Part shown: piece by piece, positions 1 through 10,212 of the stretch | How positions within the stretch are numbered: the first letter of the stretch is position 1 | Layout of the letters: each line of letters starts with the position of its first letter | Assembly: GCA_030737835.1 (NCBI GenBank) | Contig: CM060854.1 | Coordinates: forward strand, 9,386,690 to 9,450,689 | Direction of reading: 5' to 3' | Length of the DNA: 64,000 bases | Source of the DNA: Acorus gramineus | Lineage: Eukaryota; Streptophyta; Magnoliopsida; Acorales; Acoraceae | Notes under the pieces: model-generated | The model's input: only the letters and a program-made list of their open reading frames with translations | The model's database searches: none | What the model was told of the DNA's origin: nothing | Position numbers and translations under genes: made by a program

Positions 1-880
1 TTTGTGTGACTTGATGGGAAAAAAGCAGTTCCTTTTGGTCGCCAAAAGATACGAGATGCCTTGAGAGGAAACTGAATAAGATTGAGGTTTTTATGAAAAA
101 TGGTTTTGCACAACACATTCTTTACAGGTATTTTTATATTCACGTGTGGTAGGTAATTCAAGTCATGGACTTGATGAGGTGTATGAAACAAATGACTCAT
201 AGGGAAAATCTAGTGGAAATAGTGTATAAATTATGAGGAAATGTTTATAAATGTTATAAAAGCTCCATCTTTTCCCTGATTTTGCTGTTAAAAAAGTAAT
301 AGTTGGTCACAAATAAATATACGCTTTTTTTGAGACACACAAACTATGTACACAGTTTGTTAATATACACACATTAGGCAAATATACAACTTGTCTAGAC
401 AAATTCTCAATTGCTTCCCACTTGCCTCACACATCTGTTTGATTAAACATTTGGTTATTCACTTTTTATGTTTGGTAAAGTGCAATTAACTATAGCCACT
501 GCCTGTCTATTAGCTCCTCCTGTTTCTAGGCTCTTTTACTTGTGCTTAGGTTTCTCTGTTTTTGGACTTATACTCCTTTTGTACAATCAAAGAAGTGGCA
601 GATCCACCTATCTCATTTTTCAAAAAAAAAAAAACTATAACCGCCTCCCTCAAATATGACTATTAAATTTTTATTCTAATTTATCAGGGTTTAACTTATA
701 CAGTTTTCCCTTCCTCAAATGCCTTCATGATTCAACTTTATCCATGCTATGTACAGCCCCAATTCCTACATGTGTTTTGGATTTTTTACAAATAGTATAT
801 ATTTTTATAAAAAATCAAGCACATACTCCAAAGAATTGCATGGATATATTAAAAACTAAAATTATGATACGGTATTTAAG
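1..880. other. AT-rich stretch, no gene recognised
   Basis: No coding homology, tandem repeat or transposon end was recognised here. A 63-codon hydrophobic reading frame at 468-659 has no family resemblance and ends in an A-rich run, so it is treated as chance. The stretch may be the degraded 5' part of the PMD-containing unit that follows. Confidence 0.4.
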
Positions 881-1801
881 GTGTCATTAGAAGTGCTTTG
901 TTCTTGTTTTGCAATTTACGATAATTTCATTAGAAGTGCCCCTCGTTCTAATCGATGGACCAACTGTCGTAATGCACCTGGGTTGCCGAATAATTCAGTT
1001 GATATCATTCGGGAGATTCTAGATATGACCACGGCCGAGCAAGTAATATTTTACTTCTTTTCTATTTGTTATATACTTAAATTGTAAAATGCAGTCACAT
1101 TTTTTTATTTCATTTAGGTAGAGTTTGATCCATATCGATCAGTCCGAGAACGTAGACCGCTCCCGGACTACGCCTTCTTCAAGGGGTGTCTTTGTGTCAA
1201 TGTGATATTTGAACCCTATCTGCCAGACAGGGTACTTCGATAGCTTGGCCATGTTTAGTGCATCCCTAGAGCACCAATCCGACCCCGTTCAAATGTGAGA
1301 AGGCATCGTAGCGCTACCAGTTACAGAGTTGATTATCCTGGTAGCGTGGAAGTACTTGAGCAATGGGAGGATTACCTACTAGGTGCAGCCACCAGGGGAG
1401 ACCGTGCCAAAATGCCATGGGATGCAGTCCCAGATTACTTGGGGTGGTTTCCAAAGATCAGTCATATAATCTTACAAAACCCCCAGAACAAGAGACTGTT
1501 TAACAGGGGCAGTACCTCTTCTGACCTACTCTCGGTAATAAATTCTCACTTATTTTATTGATGGTTTCTCATAACCTGGAAATGTTATGTTTAGAACTGA
1601 CCCTATATTTCATTCATACAGCGTGTCACAACTGCATGTCAGTTTCTTGAAGATTTACTTGATAGGGGAAGCACCTTCACATCGGTCCAAAGGCCTATTC
1701 TTGAAGGCATGATGAATTTCCTCCAACACGGGACACCCCTCCCTCACTCACCTGTATTGGAGAGAAGGTCCAAACATAGGAAGCATGATTGCAGGATTTG
1801 A
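881..1801 (+). pseudogene. Plant mobile domain (PMD) protein fragment, decayed
   Basis: Three exon-like blocks resemble the C-terminal part of transposon-associated plant mobile domain proteins (MAIN-like, 'aminotransferase-like plant mobile domain'). Block 1 is 881-1042 and contains WTNCRNAPGLP and a run ending TAEQ before a GTAATA donor. Block 2 is 1118-1534 and contains PLPDYAFFKG, MPWDAVPDYLGWF and SHIILQNPQ. Block 3 is 1622-1801 and ends HDCRI-stop. GT and AG dinucleotides flank both gaps and the phases join. Block 2 is interrupted by two in-frame TAG codons at 1241-1243 and 1256-1258, in the stretch between RVLR and CIPRAP, where glutamine (CAG) is expected, so it cannot make a full protein. 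The N-terminal part of the family is missing. PMDs are known from MULE and Gypsy elements as well as from a few host genes. Recognition is by motif memory, not by a search. Confidence 0.72.
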
Positions 1802-2129
1802 CATTGCTTGTTGATGTAAAAAAAAAACAGTGTCATGTTTTGGTTGTTTATGTACTTTTTTTGGATAGTTTGACAGATTTAAGCATTTTCATCAATGGTC
1901 GAATGTTGTAGCGAAAGCTAGTATGTAACCTGTTATTTTGTGTAGACAAAAGTGGGTGTTTTTTGGATGTCCATCCAGTTAAATATGATATGAATTTGCT
2001 TCTTTGACTTTGCTTTCAGGGTTCACATTATTTCTTCATTGATGGTTTTAGCCTCTCTTAAGCCACAATATTTTTTAGGTTTAATATGTTACTTCTGCAT
2101 ACATCACTGTCACGAATGTTTAGTGGGTC
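1802..2129. other. Spacer after PMD pseudogene
   Basis: AT-rich sequence with no recognisable gene. It may be the 3' untranslated remainder of the PMD unit. It leads directly into the tandem array. Confidence 0.35.
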
Positions 2130-3400
2130 CTCGACTTTGTTCGACCACTAATGGTCACCCATAACCAATGATTACGACTCATTCTGGTCGAACTGGGTGA
2201 GACTGGTTTTTTACTCGACTTGTTTCACTGGTTCGACCTCCTTAACCAAAACATACGACTCATTCCGATCATATGTATTCGCCCACTTTCGGTCGTCCAT
2301 ATCCTAAACGTACGATGAATTCAGGTCGAACGATGTGAATTTAAAATGCTTGCGTTTTGAATGTGTTCGACCGGTTTCAGTCGCCCATATCATACACCTA
2401 CGACTGCTTCGGGTCGATCAGTTTGAATTTCACATGCCTGTGTTTTGAAAGTGTTCGACCAATTTCAGTCGCCCATATCATAAACATAAGACTGATTCGG
2501 GTCGAACGGTCTGAATTTCACATGCCTGTGTTTTGAAAGTGTTCGACCGGTTTCAGTCGCCCATATCATAAACATACGACTTATACGGGTCGAACGGTTT
2601 GAATTTCACATGCCTGTGTTTTGAAGGTGTTCGACAGGTTTCAGTCGCCCATACCATAACCATACGACTCATTCGGGTCGAACTGTCTGAATTTCACATG
2701 CCTGTGTTTTGAAGGTGTTCGACCAGTTTAAGTTGCCCATACCATAACCCTACGACTCATTCGGGTCGAACGGTCTGAATTTCACATGCCTGTGTTTTGA
2801 AAGTGTTCGACCGGTTTCAGTCGCCCATATCATAAACATACGACTTATACGGGTCGAACGGTCTGAATTTCACATGCCTGTGTTTTGAAGGTGTTCGACC
2901 GGTTTCAGTCGCCCATACCACAAACCTACGACTCATTCCGGTCGAACGGTCTGAATTTCACATGCCTGTGTTTTGAAGGTGTTCGACCGGTTTCAGTCGC
3001 CCATACCACAAACCTACGACTCATTCTGGTCGAACGGTCTGAATTTCACATGCCTGTGTTTTGAAGGTGTTCGACCGGTTTCAGTCGCCCATACCATAAC
3101 CCTACGACTCATTCGGGTCGAACTGTTTGATTTTAAAAGCCTGTGTTTTGAAGGTGTTCGACCGGTTTCAGTCGCCCATACCACAAACCTACGACTCATT
3201 CCGGTCGAACGGTCTGAATTTCACATGCCTGTGTTTTGAAGGTGTTCGACCGGTTTAAGTCGCCCATACCATAAACCCACGACCCATTCCGGTCGAACGG
3301 TCTGAATTTCACATGCCTGTGTTCTGAAAGTGTTCGACCAGTTTTAGTCGCTTATAGACAAAAGGTACGACGGATTATGCTCGACTAGGGGTTTTTTTTT
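2130..3400. repeat. 88-bp tandem array, about 12-13 copies
   Basis: The motif TGTTCGACC or a close variant recurs at 2364, 2452, 2540, 2628, 2716, 2804, 2892, 2980, 3068, 3155, 3243 and 3331. The period is therefore 88 bp, with one 87-bp step. Each unit also carries a CAGTCGCCCATA core, an ACGACTCATTC core, GGTCGAACGG, and ATGCCTGTGTTTTGAA. Central copies are nearly identical, while the edge copies at 2130-2360 and 3331-3400 are divergent, which is typical of an array homogenised by unequal exchange. Open frames across it on both strands follow the repeat and have no protein resemblance. It sits between the PMD pseudogene and the solo LTR. Confidence 0.93.
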
Positions 3401-3594
3401 ATACTAAATGGATTGAGTATGTTTATACTAAATCTTTGTATGATTTTTTATTTTTTGGGTTTGATTGAAATAGATCGCCCATAACTTACAGAGACGCCTA
3501 CGTGTAGTCAATTTGGGAGTTGTGAATTTCATTTGTTGAGTCGAACAGGGCTGGACATATCTTTGTTTTTGTCGAACGGTGGCTAGGGGTTACA

Positions 3595-3599
3595 AAACA
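3595..3599. repeat. Target site duplication (left) of solo LTR
   Basis: AAACA directly precedes the TG that starts the LTR. The same five bases follow the terminal CA at 6805-6809. Confidence 0.85.
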
Positions 3600-3863
3600 T
3601 GTTATATATGTGTCACTTTTAGCCTGCTGGTAACCGTTGGAGCGTTCTGGCAGTTTTTTGTTTTTTTCGATTTTTCGATCGGAACCGCTAATTTTTGGAT
3701 TGTTAGCTATCGTCCTGAGTTAGAGGACTCCGATTGAAAATCTAACTGCATATTTGGTGTCCTGGTGCCATTTTAGACCTCTCATGAAAATTTCGTTGAA
3801 TTCCGGCAACGTTTCCAAAAATTTCGCAGTTCCGGGGCGTATCCGGGTTTTTAAGTCGCGCAC

Positions 3864-3871
3864 TATAAATA
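3864..3871 (+). promoter_or_regulatory. TATA box of the LTR promoter
   Basis: TATAAATA occurs 265 bp into the LTR in a GC-poor gap just before a pyrimidine-rich leader. This is the expected place for the U3/R boundary promoter. The assignment rests on position and motif only. Confidence 0.5.
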
Positions 3872-4188
3872 AGTGAGATCTAAAACCCGAGTTACTGTTC
3901 ATCATCCCCGACCTTGAGCTCTCTCTCTCCTCTCCTCCGTTTTTCTTCCGTTTGAGCCCCCTACACCCCTCAAAACTAAAAACCTAAAGCACGGGAAGTG
4001 TAGATCGGGTCCCGATCTACGCTCCGGTGTCTTCAAAACCCGATTCCGACGACTCTAGCCACTCCGTCCCCCTCTCTTTGTCCTCTGATTCGGGCCATTT
4101 CGAGGGCCGTGGTAGATCAGGGCGAAAGAGAGCCTTTGAGAAAGGTTTCGGCGCGCGGAGAGCGTCCGGACTTCGCTTCCTCCCCTTG

Positions 4189-5118
4189 GTAAGGTCTTTT
4201 TCTTCACTTTTCTTGCATAGATGTATGCTAGGAGTGTGGATCTGTGTATGGGAGGAGGTCGGCGGCTGTGGGTGGCCGTCGGAGGGCGGTGGAGGTGGTC
4301 GGAGGTCGGTGGGTGGTGGTTTGGGTGCTCGGGAATGGTGGGAGATGTCCTCGGACGCAGGCAGCAGCGGCAGCGGCCCAGGCAGCGCACATGCTGGGCG
4401 CGCGCGGGCATGCGCGCGTGCGTGCGCGGGTGTGCGTGCGCGCGGCGTGCGCACGGGTGTGCGCGGGTCTGGTGCGAGGGGCTGGTCGTGCTGGGCGCGC
4501 GGGACGGGCTGGCAGTGCTGGCGTGCTCGGGCTGGAGGTCTCAAGCAGCACAGCAGCGCAGCAGGCCGGGCGCGCGCGTGCGTGCGCATGGGCGTGCGCG
4601 CGGGCGTGCGGGGCGCGTGCTGGTCGTGCTGGGCGGGCTGGTGCGCGAGGAGCTGGTCGCGCGGGTGCTAGGCGTGCGAGCAGCGGAGGTGCGTGCGCGA
4701 GGTGGTGGCTGAGGCAGCGGAGGTGCGTGCGCGAGGTGGTGGCCGAGTGCAGGGTGCGCGCGGAGGGCGCGGCGAGGCCGTGGTGGTGCGCGCGAGGCGC
4801 GGCGAGGTGGCGGAGGTGCGCGCGGGGTGCGCGCGAGGCGAGGCGCTGCGCGCGGGGGCGCGCGGGGTGCTCGCGGGCGGCGCGAGGCGTGCAGGGTGCG
4901 TGGGCTGAGGCGCGGCGGCGCGTCCGGGCGGTCGGGTGGCCGTGCGGGTGGGTGCCGGCCGTGCGGGGGGTTGTAGGAGTACTCGGGCTAGCGTGCGTGC
5001 GGGTCGTATGCACGTTTGCCCGAGTGTGGGGTGTTTAGTTGTGGGTTTTGGGTATTTATTTGAGTATTTAATAGTACTTGCGGATTTATACTTACCCAGT
5101 TAATACCCTGTCTTGCAG
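4189..5118 (+). other. Intron-like GC-rich low-complexity segment inside the LTR
   Basis: A strong donor-like CTTG/GTAAGG lies near 4187-4194. A strong acceptor-like CTGTCTTGCAG lies near 5108-5118. Between them most of the sequence is a GCGC/GTGC-rich low-complexity block, quite unlike the AT-rich surroundings. Long open frames on both strands here come only from the skewed composition (Ala/Arg/Gly/Pro-rich, no domain). The leader upstream of the donor and the sequence after the acceptor have normal complexity, so a spliced LTR leader is conceivable but unproven. Confidence 0.4.
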
Positions 5119-5920
5119 ATCTAGACGGACGGTCGCGCGACGACCCCGATCTCTGTGAGTGGGACAATCCAACCCAGTAGAGAGGCGTTATACGCATTTT
5201 GGGCGTATACCGACCTCTCCTGGGGCACCATGGATGTATATTAACCAGCAGTAATATGTAATCCATGTTTGTATGATTTAAATGTAGAATGCATGTTACC
5301 CTAGACTCTGCATGTTAGGGACTTGCACCCTTAGGATGTGTATGAGCCATGCAGCATGTCCCCTGGTTCCTTGTTAGGAAGCCCGACCGATGCATGTGCC
5401 CTACTAGTTTATTTATTAAATTAAATGCTAGTATTTTGTTAAAGTGCATGTTATAGTGAATATTATAGGGGAGGGGCCTTGCGAGGACAGCGGTGAGACC
5501 CGGGTTAGGGTACACCGTGTTCCTTGTTTGGTTGTCGGGGTGTCCTATAACGGGGACTCACGCTGCCCTCCCGAGTTTCTTTCCCCCAATGATATTCCAC
5601 CCTTATTATAACCTTATGCATGTTCCCCGCATCGTAGTTATGCGCCCTGGTGGGTTCTGAGGAATTCAGAACATTAGTGTTGTTATAATGTGCCGTCTGC
5701 GGATCCAAGTGGATCATATGCGATGGGTAGGCTGTTCTGTTCCCTTCGTTGGATCCGGTAGAGACTACCCCAGCGTTAGACAGGCCTTCCTGACAGAGGG
5801 CTCCCATCAGTAGGCACCTCCTGATTTAGGACGGACTGTGCTGAATGTGGGAGTAGACCAGGCGGCCTACGGAGTGGAGGAGAGACTATCGGTGGACCAA
5901 GGGTGACCAACAGCCTAGTC

Positions 5921-6270
5921 AGTCCCAAAATCCTATGTCACCCATTGAAGGGTGAGGGTGAGGGTGTAGTGGGTTGGCGATGAACGACCCACTGGAGTTG
6001 TGATTGGATGCTTGTAAGTCCCAAAATCCTATGTCACCCATTGAAGGGTGAGGGTGAGGGTGTAGCGGGTTGGCGGAAGCGACCCGTTGGTTTTTGGTGC
6101 AGTTAGTCCCAATATCCTATGTCACCCATTGAAGGGTGAGGGTGAGGGTGTGGCGGGTTGGCGGAAGCGACCCGCTGGTTATGTGTAGCCAGTCCCAATA
6201 TCCTTTGTCGCCCATTGAAGGGCGAGGGTGAGGGTGTAGTGGGTTGGCGATTGAGCAACCCACGGCTTTG
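5921..6270 (+). repeat. Four-copy 86-96-bp tandem repeat inside the LTR
   Basis: Copies start with AGTCCCAA at about 5921, 6017, 6105 and 6191. Each contains ATGTCACCCATTGAAGGGTG (or a one- to two-base variant), a GAGGGTGAGGGTGT run and a GGGTTGGCG...CCC stem-like element. The local inverted symmetry (ACCC...GGGT and GGGT...ACCC) could form hairpins in RNA. Confidence 0.88.
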
Positions 6271-6804
6271 AGTTGTGCTATCATTTGTGGATTAAGTAAT
6301 ATGAATTGTGGATTATAAGGATATCTGGTTGTGGTCAATATTGTCTGTGATGCATGGGTTGTGCCGTTCACTGAGCGTGTGGCTCACCCCTCGCATAATA
6401 TTTTTCTTCAGTGTCATCTGAGTCGGATCCGAAGGAGGAGCTCCCCGAGGGACTTCATCAGTAGCGGAGTAGCGCCACGTCCCGCGAGTTTCAGAGGCTA
6501 TCAGCATCCCTTGTACCAATATGTATTATTTTCCGTGCTTGGGCACGCGTTTGTGTTGTATTTGGACGTCCTTGTATGTATATTGGCTCTCACAGGACAC
6601 GTGATTATGTATGGAGTCTGTAGTATGTTTTGATTACAGATTCAGTCTTAGTTATCCGCATTTGGTGTATATATCATGTCAGCCCTGCTTTTGTTGTCTG
6701 TATGTCATTTTAGTAGCTTGTGTATGATATATTATTGACCTCCTGTGTAGATTCTGATATTTTATATACACTTGCCGCGTCTCGGGGACGCCCGGGGCGT
6801 GACA

Positions 6805-7206
6805 AAACAAATGAATCACTAAAGCATTCTCACAATAACAAATGACTCAATCATTCATTCTCACTCATCAATCATTCATGAGCCATATATAAACAAATGA
6901 GAGAAGCGTGAAAAATAATTATACAATAACATCATCTAGATTGAACAAAATGAACTCGTGAAATTTACAAGAGTACTACTGATCTTTGACTAAATACAAA
7001 ATGAATCATATCATGCCCTTTATACCTTGACTATTTTGACTAACTATACTACATATACAAGATAAATCACTGTGTGACCTTTACACCATCAACGGATTTT
7101 GATTTACAGTACATAGAAATAAATAATCACTTTCTGACTTTCACACCATCGCTCTGACTACCTACACCACCTATACATAATAACATTGCGACCTTTATAC
7201 CCTTGA
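6805..7206. other. Right LTR target duplication and AT-rich tail of the MULE
   Basis: AAACA at 6805-6809 is the right copy of the LTR target duplication. The rest is AT-rich, with repeated ATTCATTCTCA and ATCATTCA motifs and short near-repeats of a TTTGACTA...ACCATC phrase at about 6980-7200. It lies directly 3' of the transposase stop codon and is probably MULE non-coding sequence. No terminal inverted repeat could be fixed. Confidence 0.4.
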
Positions 7207-9987
7207 CTACTCCAGATTGATCACATCAGCCACTGCAACATCAGTCCCTGCTAGGGCTCTGAACCGATCAATCCTCTCAATGTAGGGTGTCACCCATGAG
7301 CTAGCCATATCAAGACGGAATCGATCCCATGTTCTTGCTGCGGGAGGTAACGGCGAGTCCGTGGTGAACTCCAAACCGACAAAATGACACCCATTAACGT
7401 AACCAATCGATAGGATCCGGTGGGCACTGACTGGCGGTGGAGGATCCCTCAGTGGGAAGAATGTTAGACATTGGTGTTTTGATATATGTATCACCACGAT
7501 CTTGTAACAAGAAGCAATCACAAATCCCATATCTGGCATTGACATCCAATGCTCCTTGCCGACGGTGGAAGATTGACAATTCAGAATTCTTTTCACCTCT
7601 TGCACATGAGCCAACCCATAGAACACAAGGTTATACTCGTCCGGATGTTGCTCGATCTCGGCGAGTAGATCGGTTCTAACATCTCTCCATCCATTGTTTG
7701 ACATACCCAAAAAGGATGCAACCACCCGAAATCCACAATGACCGTCCCCTGGAACATCATATATGTTACTTATGAACGGAGTTAGGAAGGGGGGAAATTC
7801 AACAATGTATTTTTCAACACCGACAGATCGACTCTGACTAACTCTTCCTCTTTGTACGCTCATCTTCGATTGTTTTGAACGCTTGGCTCCCTGGGAATGT
7901 GAGGCTTGTGGTGGAATAGCAGACCCCACTTCAACTGATTCCTCCACTGATTGAAGTACGTATTCAAAACCACTTGGACATCTTTTGGTTGATTCCTCTG
8001 CAAGGGCTATTGCTCTTTTCCGTCCACTTTTCTTACGACCCTTGGTGTTTACTTTAACGGTGGGCTCTAGAAGAATGGTGGAAGTTGGATCACTCAACTT
8101 TTTTAAACAAATTTTCATCTCTTTTTGTTGGGCAATATTCCCATGATTGAAGCGTTCGAGAAGCATCTCAATCTCCGGGCCTATGTCCACCTCGTCGGTG
8201 AAATCCTCGATGAAAGGAGTCATCCCAAGCTTACGCCAAAATGGATGAATCGCAGCAACAGGTATTGCACAACATTCTCGCTTGTATTTCCCAATCATAT
8301 GGGCACATGGTAATCCACAAGTGGTATACAAAACATGATTACAAAGGCTGCTATCTGGACCAATCCCATCTGCTACATATGACTCTGTATGTATCTTCTG
8401 CAATGCATATATGGAGACCACGCCCACGAGCTCCCGGTAAAGAAACCCTCTGTACCTATGGGGGATCCTTGTAAGGCTCTCCTCAAAGGAAGCTCTTATA
8501 TCAGATATCTGCAACTCCAACAGATTGTGGATCGTTTGCCAGGAACTCACAAAGTTGCCAATGGATGTTTGCAATTGTCGCTTCAGCTTTGCATGGTGGC
8601 CTTCGACTCGATTTGTGGATGTGTTACCAAGGTGTAGATGTTTATCAATCCATGCAGAGACGAACCTTTCGCGATGCTTGACCACCCAAGTCTTGTGAAG
8701 GTATGAAAGGTCATTTGGAAATGCACGAAACTCATCTTCCAGAAGTTGCAATTTTCTACAAAATTCTTCCTCCGTTAATGCTCTCATCACTCCAAACCAT
8801 GCTCCATTGAACTTGTCCCATGTCTCTAGATCAGAAAATGCTTTTCTACAGTTTTTCAAGACATTCTTTGCAATGTGAACACGACAAAGTAGGCAGACAG
8901 TAGAAGGAAACACCATAGATACAGCCTTCATCAAACCGAGCTCATGGTCGGTTATGATTACCTTCGGGAATGGGATACCATCAAAGAGTGACTTAAAACA
9001 TTCCATCGCCCAGGCATAGTTATCTTCCTTTTCTGCTCGTAGATAAACTAAGGCTGCAACAAATGTCTTGCCTGTGGAAGTCACCCCCACTATCTCCAGT
9101 AATGGCATTCTATATTGGTTGGTCTTGTAAGTGCAGTCCATCATGAAGACCAAAGGAAACGCGTGGACTAGCTGAATAGACTTAGGATGCGCAAAAAAGA
9201 TTTCTGACACAACCTCAGCGTTCTCTTGCACTTGATGCCGCTCAATATACCCGTGATCATAGATTAACTTCATCAACTGTTGCATATGTGTGCGACCACA
9301 CGTCTGTAGGACCCGCATTTTCAACCGAGCATTGTATATGGTCTTCATTGAGCTGACATTGGTTGGATCTCTACACTTCAAGTGCATTAGGATGTCGCGT
9401 GGCCGCATACCACTCACTGACATTCCTTCTACCACTGTGTATTCATCCTCCAGCAAAAGAGTGACCCTCGAAGCTGATGATAAGGGGATGATTATGTGAA
9501 CCACATAACACTCTCAATGTCCATCTCCCTGAATGCTCTATGGCGCGCAACTTGAAGAGACAACCACACTTCTTCGTACCAGACTGACGCTTCTTTCTAT
9601 CCTTCTTGTCAATGTCTTTCTTTCTTGGTCGACTATCATATTTACCCCCCCTCTCACATATTAGATCCACTCGGGCTGATTTATTCGGCCTTGAATGTTC
9701 TGACCGCCCAATGACGACGATGACTCCGATATTTCTACCAACTCTTTTGACCCAGTCAATTAGTTCCGTTCGATTGTCGAAACTATGAAACAATGAGAAT
9801 ATCAAATATATACATTGGACATCTCATATATACCAACAAATGAAATTAATGTTTGAGGGCTTCATATTACCAAGGATGTAGAGAAATGCTCGATGGTGTC
9901 AATGTTCGTGATAGGGTCATTGGAAATGGCCTCCCTCACCTCAGGGAAAGGCTCCTCAACATCTTGAACGAAAGGTATTATCAATCT
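7207..9987 (-). pseudogene. FAR1-type MULE transposase with C-terminal OTU protease domain, frameshifted
   Basis: Main frame 7207-9504 (765 codons as opened) is a Mutator-like transposase of the FAR1/FHY3-related class. A MULE DDE core is visible: D123 in MMDCTYKTN, D186 in IITDHELGLMKA and E301 in TNRVEGHHAK. A SWIM-like zinc knuckle follows (C388, C396, C400, H402 in GLPCAH). A basic linker comes next, then an OTU cysteine-protease domain with PGDGHCGFR (D587, C590) and a downstream histidine at NGCHF (H707). The N-terminal FAR1 zinc-finger region lies in another frame at 9443-9805 (VIGRSEHSRP, CERGGKYD, CGCLFK, GSHNHP). The homologous frames meet near 9450, where GHSFAGG runs into a stop while LLEDEYTVVEGM continues in the other frame, so a small indel is inferred. 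A further exon-like block at 9871-9987 (FVQDVEEPFPEVREAISND) precedes an 88-bp GT-AG intron-like gap, but the phases do not join cleanly. Probably non-autonomous now. Confidence 0.85.
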
Positions 9988-10209
9988 CTGCATATACATT
10001 TAACATATGTCATGACTACATATACATCATTGGGTCTAAATAAAGTAAGATTACGAATTCTAAATGCTAACCTCACCGCTCATGCTTCAAACACTTGTGG
10101 TGGTTCTATAATTCAATGTTGATCATATCCGTGTCCGACCATGCCTGTAAGAACAATGGTTGATAAACAAAATCACATGGTTGCTAAAAAAAAATGCACA
10201 ATGACATGT
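9988..10209 (-). other. Possible upstream exon remnant of the MULE
   Basis: On the minus strand, sequence near 10090-10135 reads SDTDMINIEL before a stop, and GT- and AG-like boundaries separate it from the block at 9871-9987. This may be the first coding exon of the MULE gene in decayed form. The evidence is weak. Confidence 0.25.
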
Positions 10210-10212
10210 TTA

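Larger units (their letters stand above)
3600..6804 (+). mobile_element. Solo LTR of a retrotransposon (probably Ty3/Gypsy)
   Basis: The 3,205-bp unit begins TGTTA and ends TGACA, giving the canonical TG...CA ends, and is flanked by a perfect 5-bp duplication, AAACA. There is no gag-pol sequence and no second LTR, so it is best read as a solo LTR left by recombination between two LTRs. A promoter-like TATAAATA lies at 3864-3871 and is followed by a pyrimidine-rich leader, which sets the orientation as plus. Inside are a GC-rich block (about 4240-4960) and four imperfect 86-96-bp repeats (about 5920-6260). The great length and the GC-rich 3' end (GGGGACGCCCGGGGCGTGACA region) fit large Gypsy LTRs, but assignment to a lineage is inference. 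Confidence 0.85.

Noticed and set aside
2973-3239. Open frames on both strands in the 88-bp array
   Set aside because: 88 is not a multiple of three, and the frames simply read the tandem units; no homology.
2130-3400. CRISPR-like regular repeat
   Set aside because: The whole 88-bp unit is conserved with no unique spacers, and the host is a plant; this is an ordinary tandem array.
4017-5038. Long open frames of up to 264 codons on both strands
   Set aside because: They all lie in GC-rich low-complexity DNA inside the solo LTR, overlap each other on opposite strands and show only Arg/Ala/Gly/Pro-rich sequence without any domain.
7437-8637. Plus-strand frames of 62-82 codons
   Set aside because: Antisense shadows of the MULE transposase.
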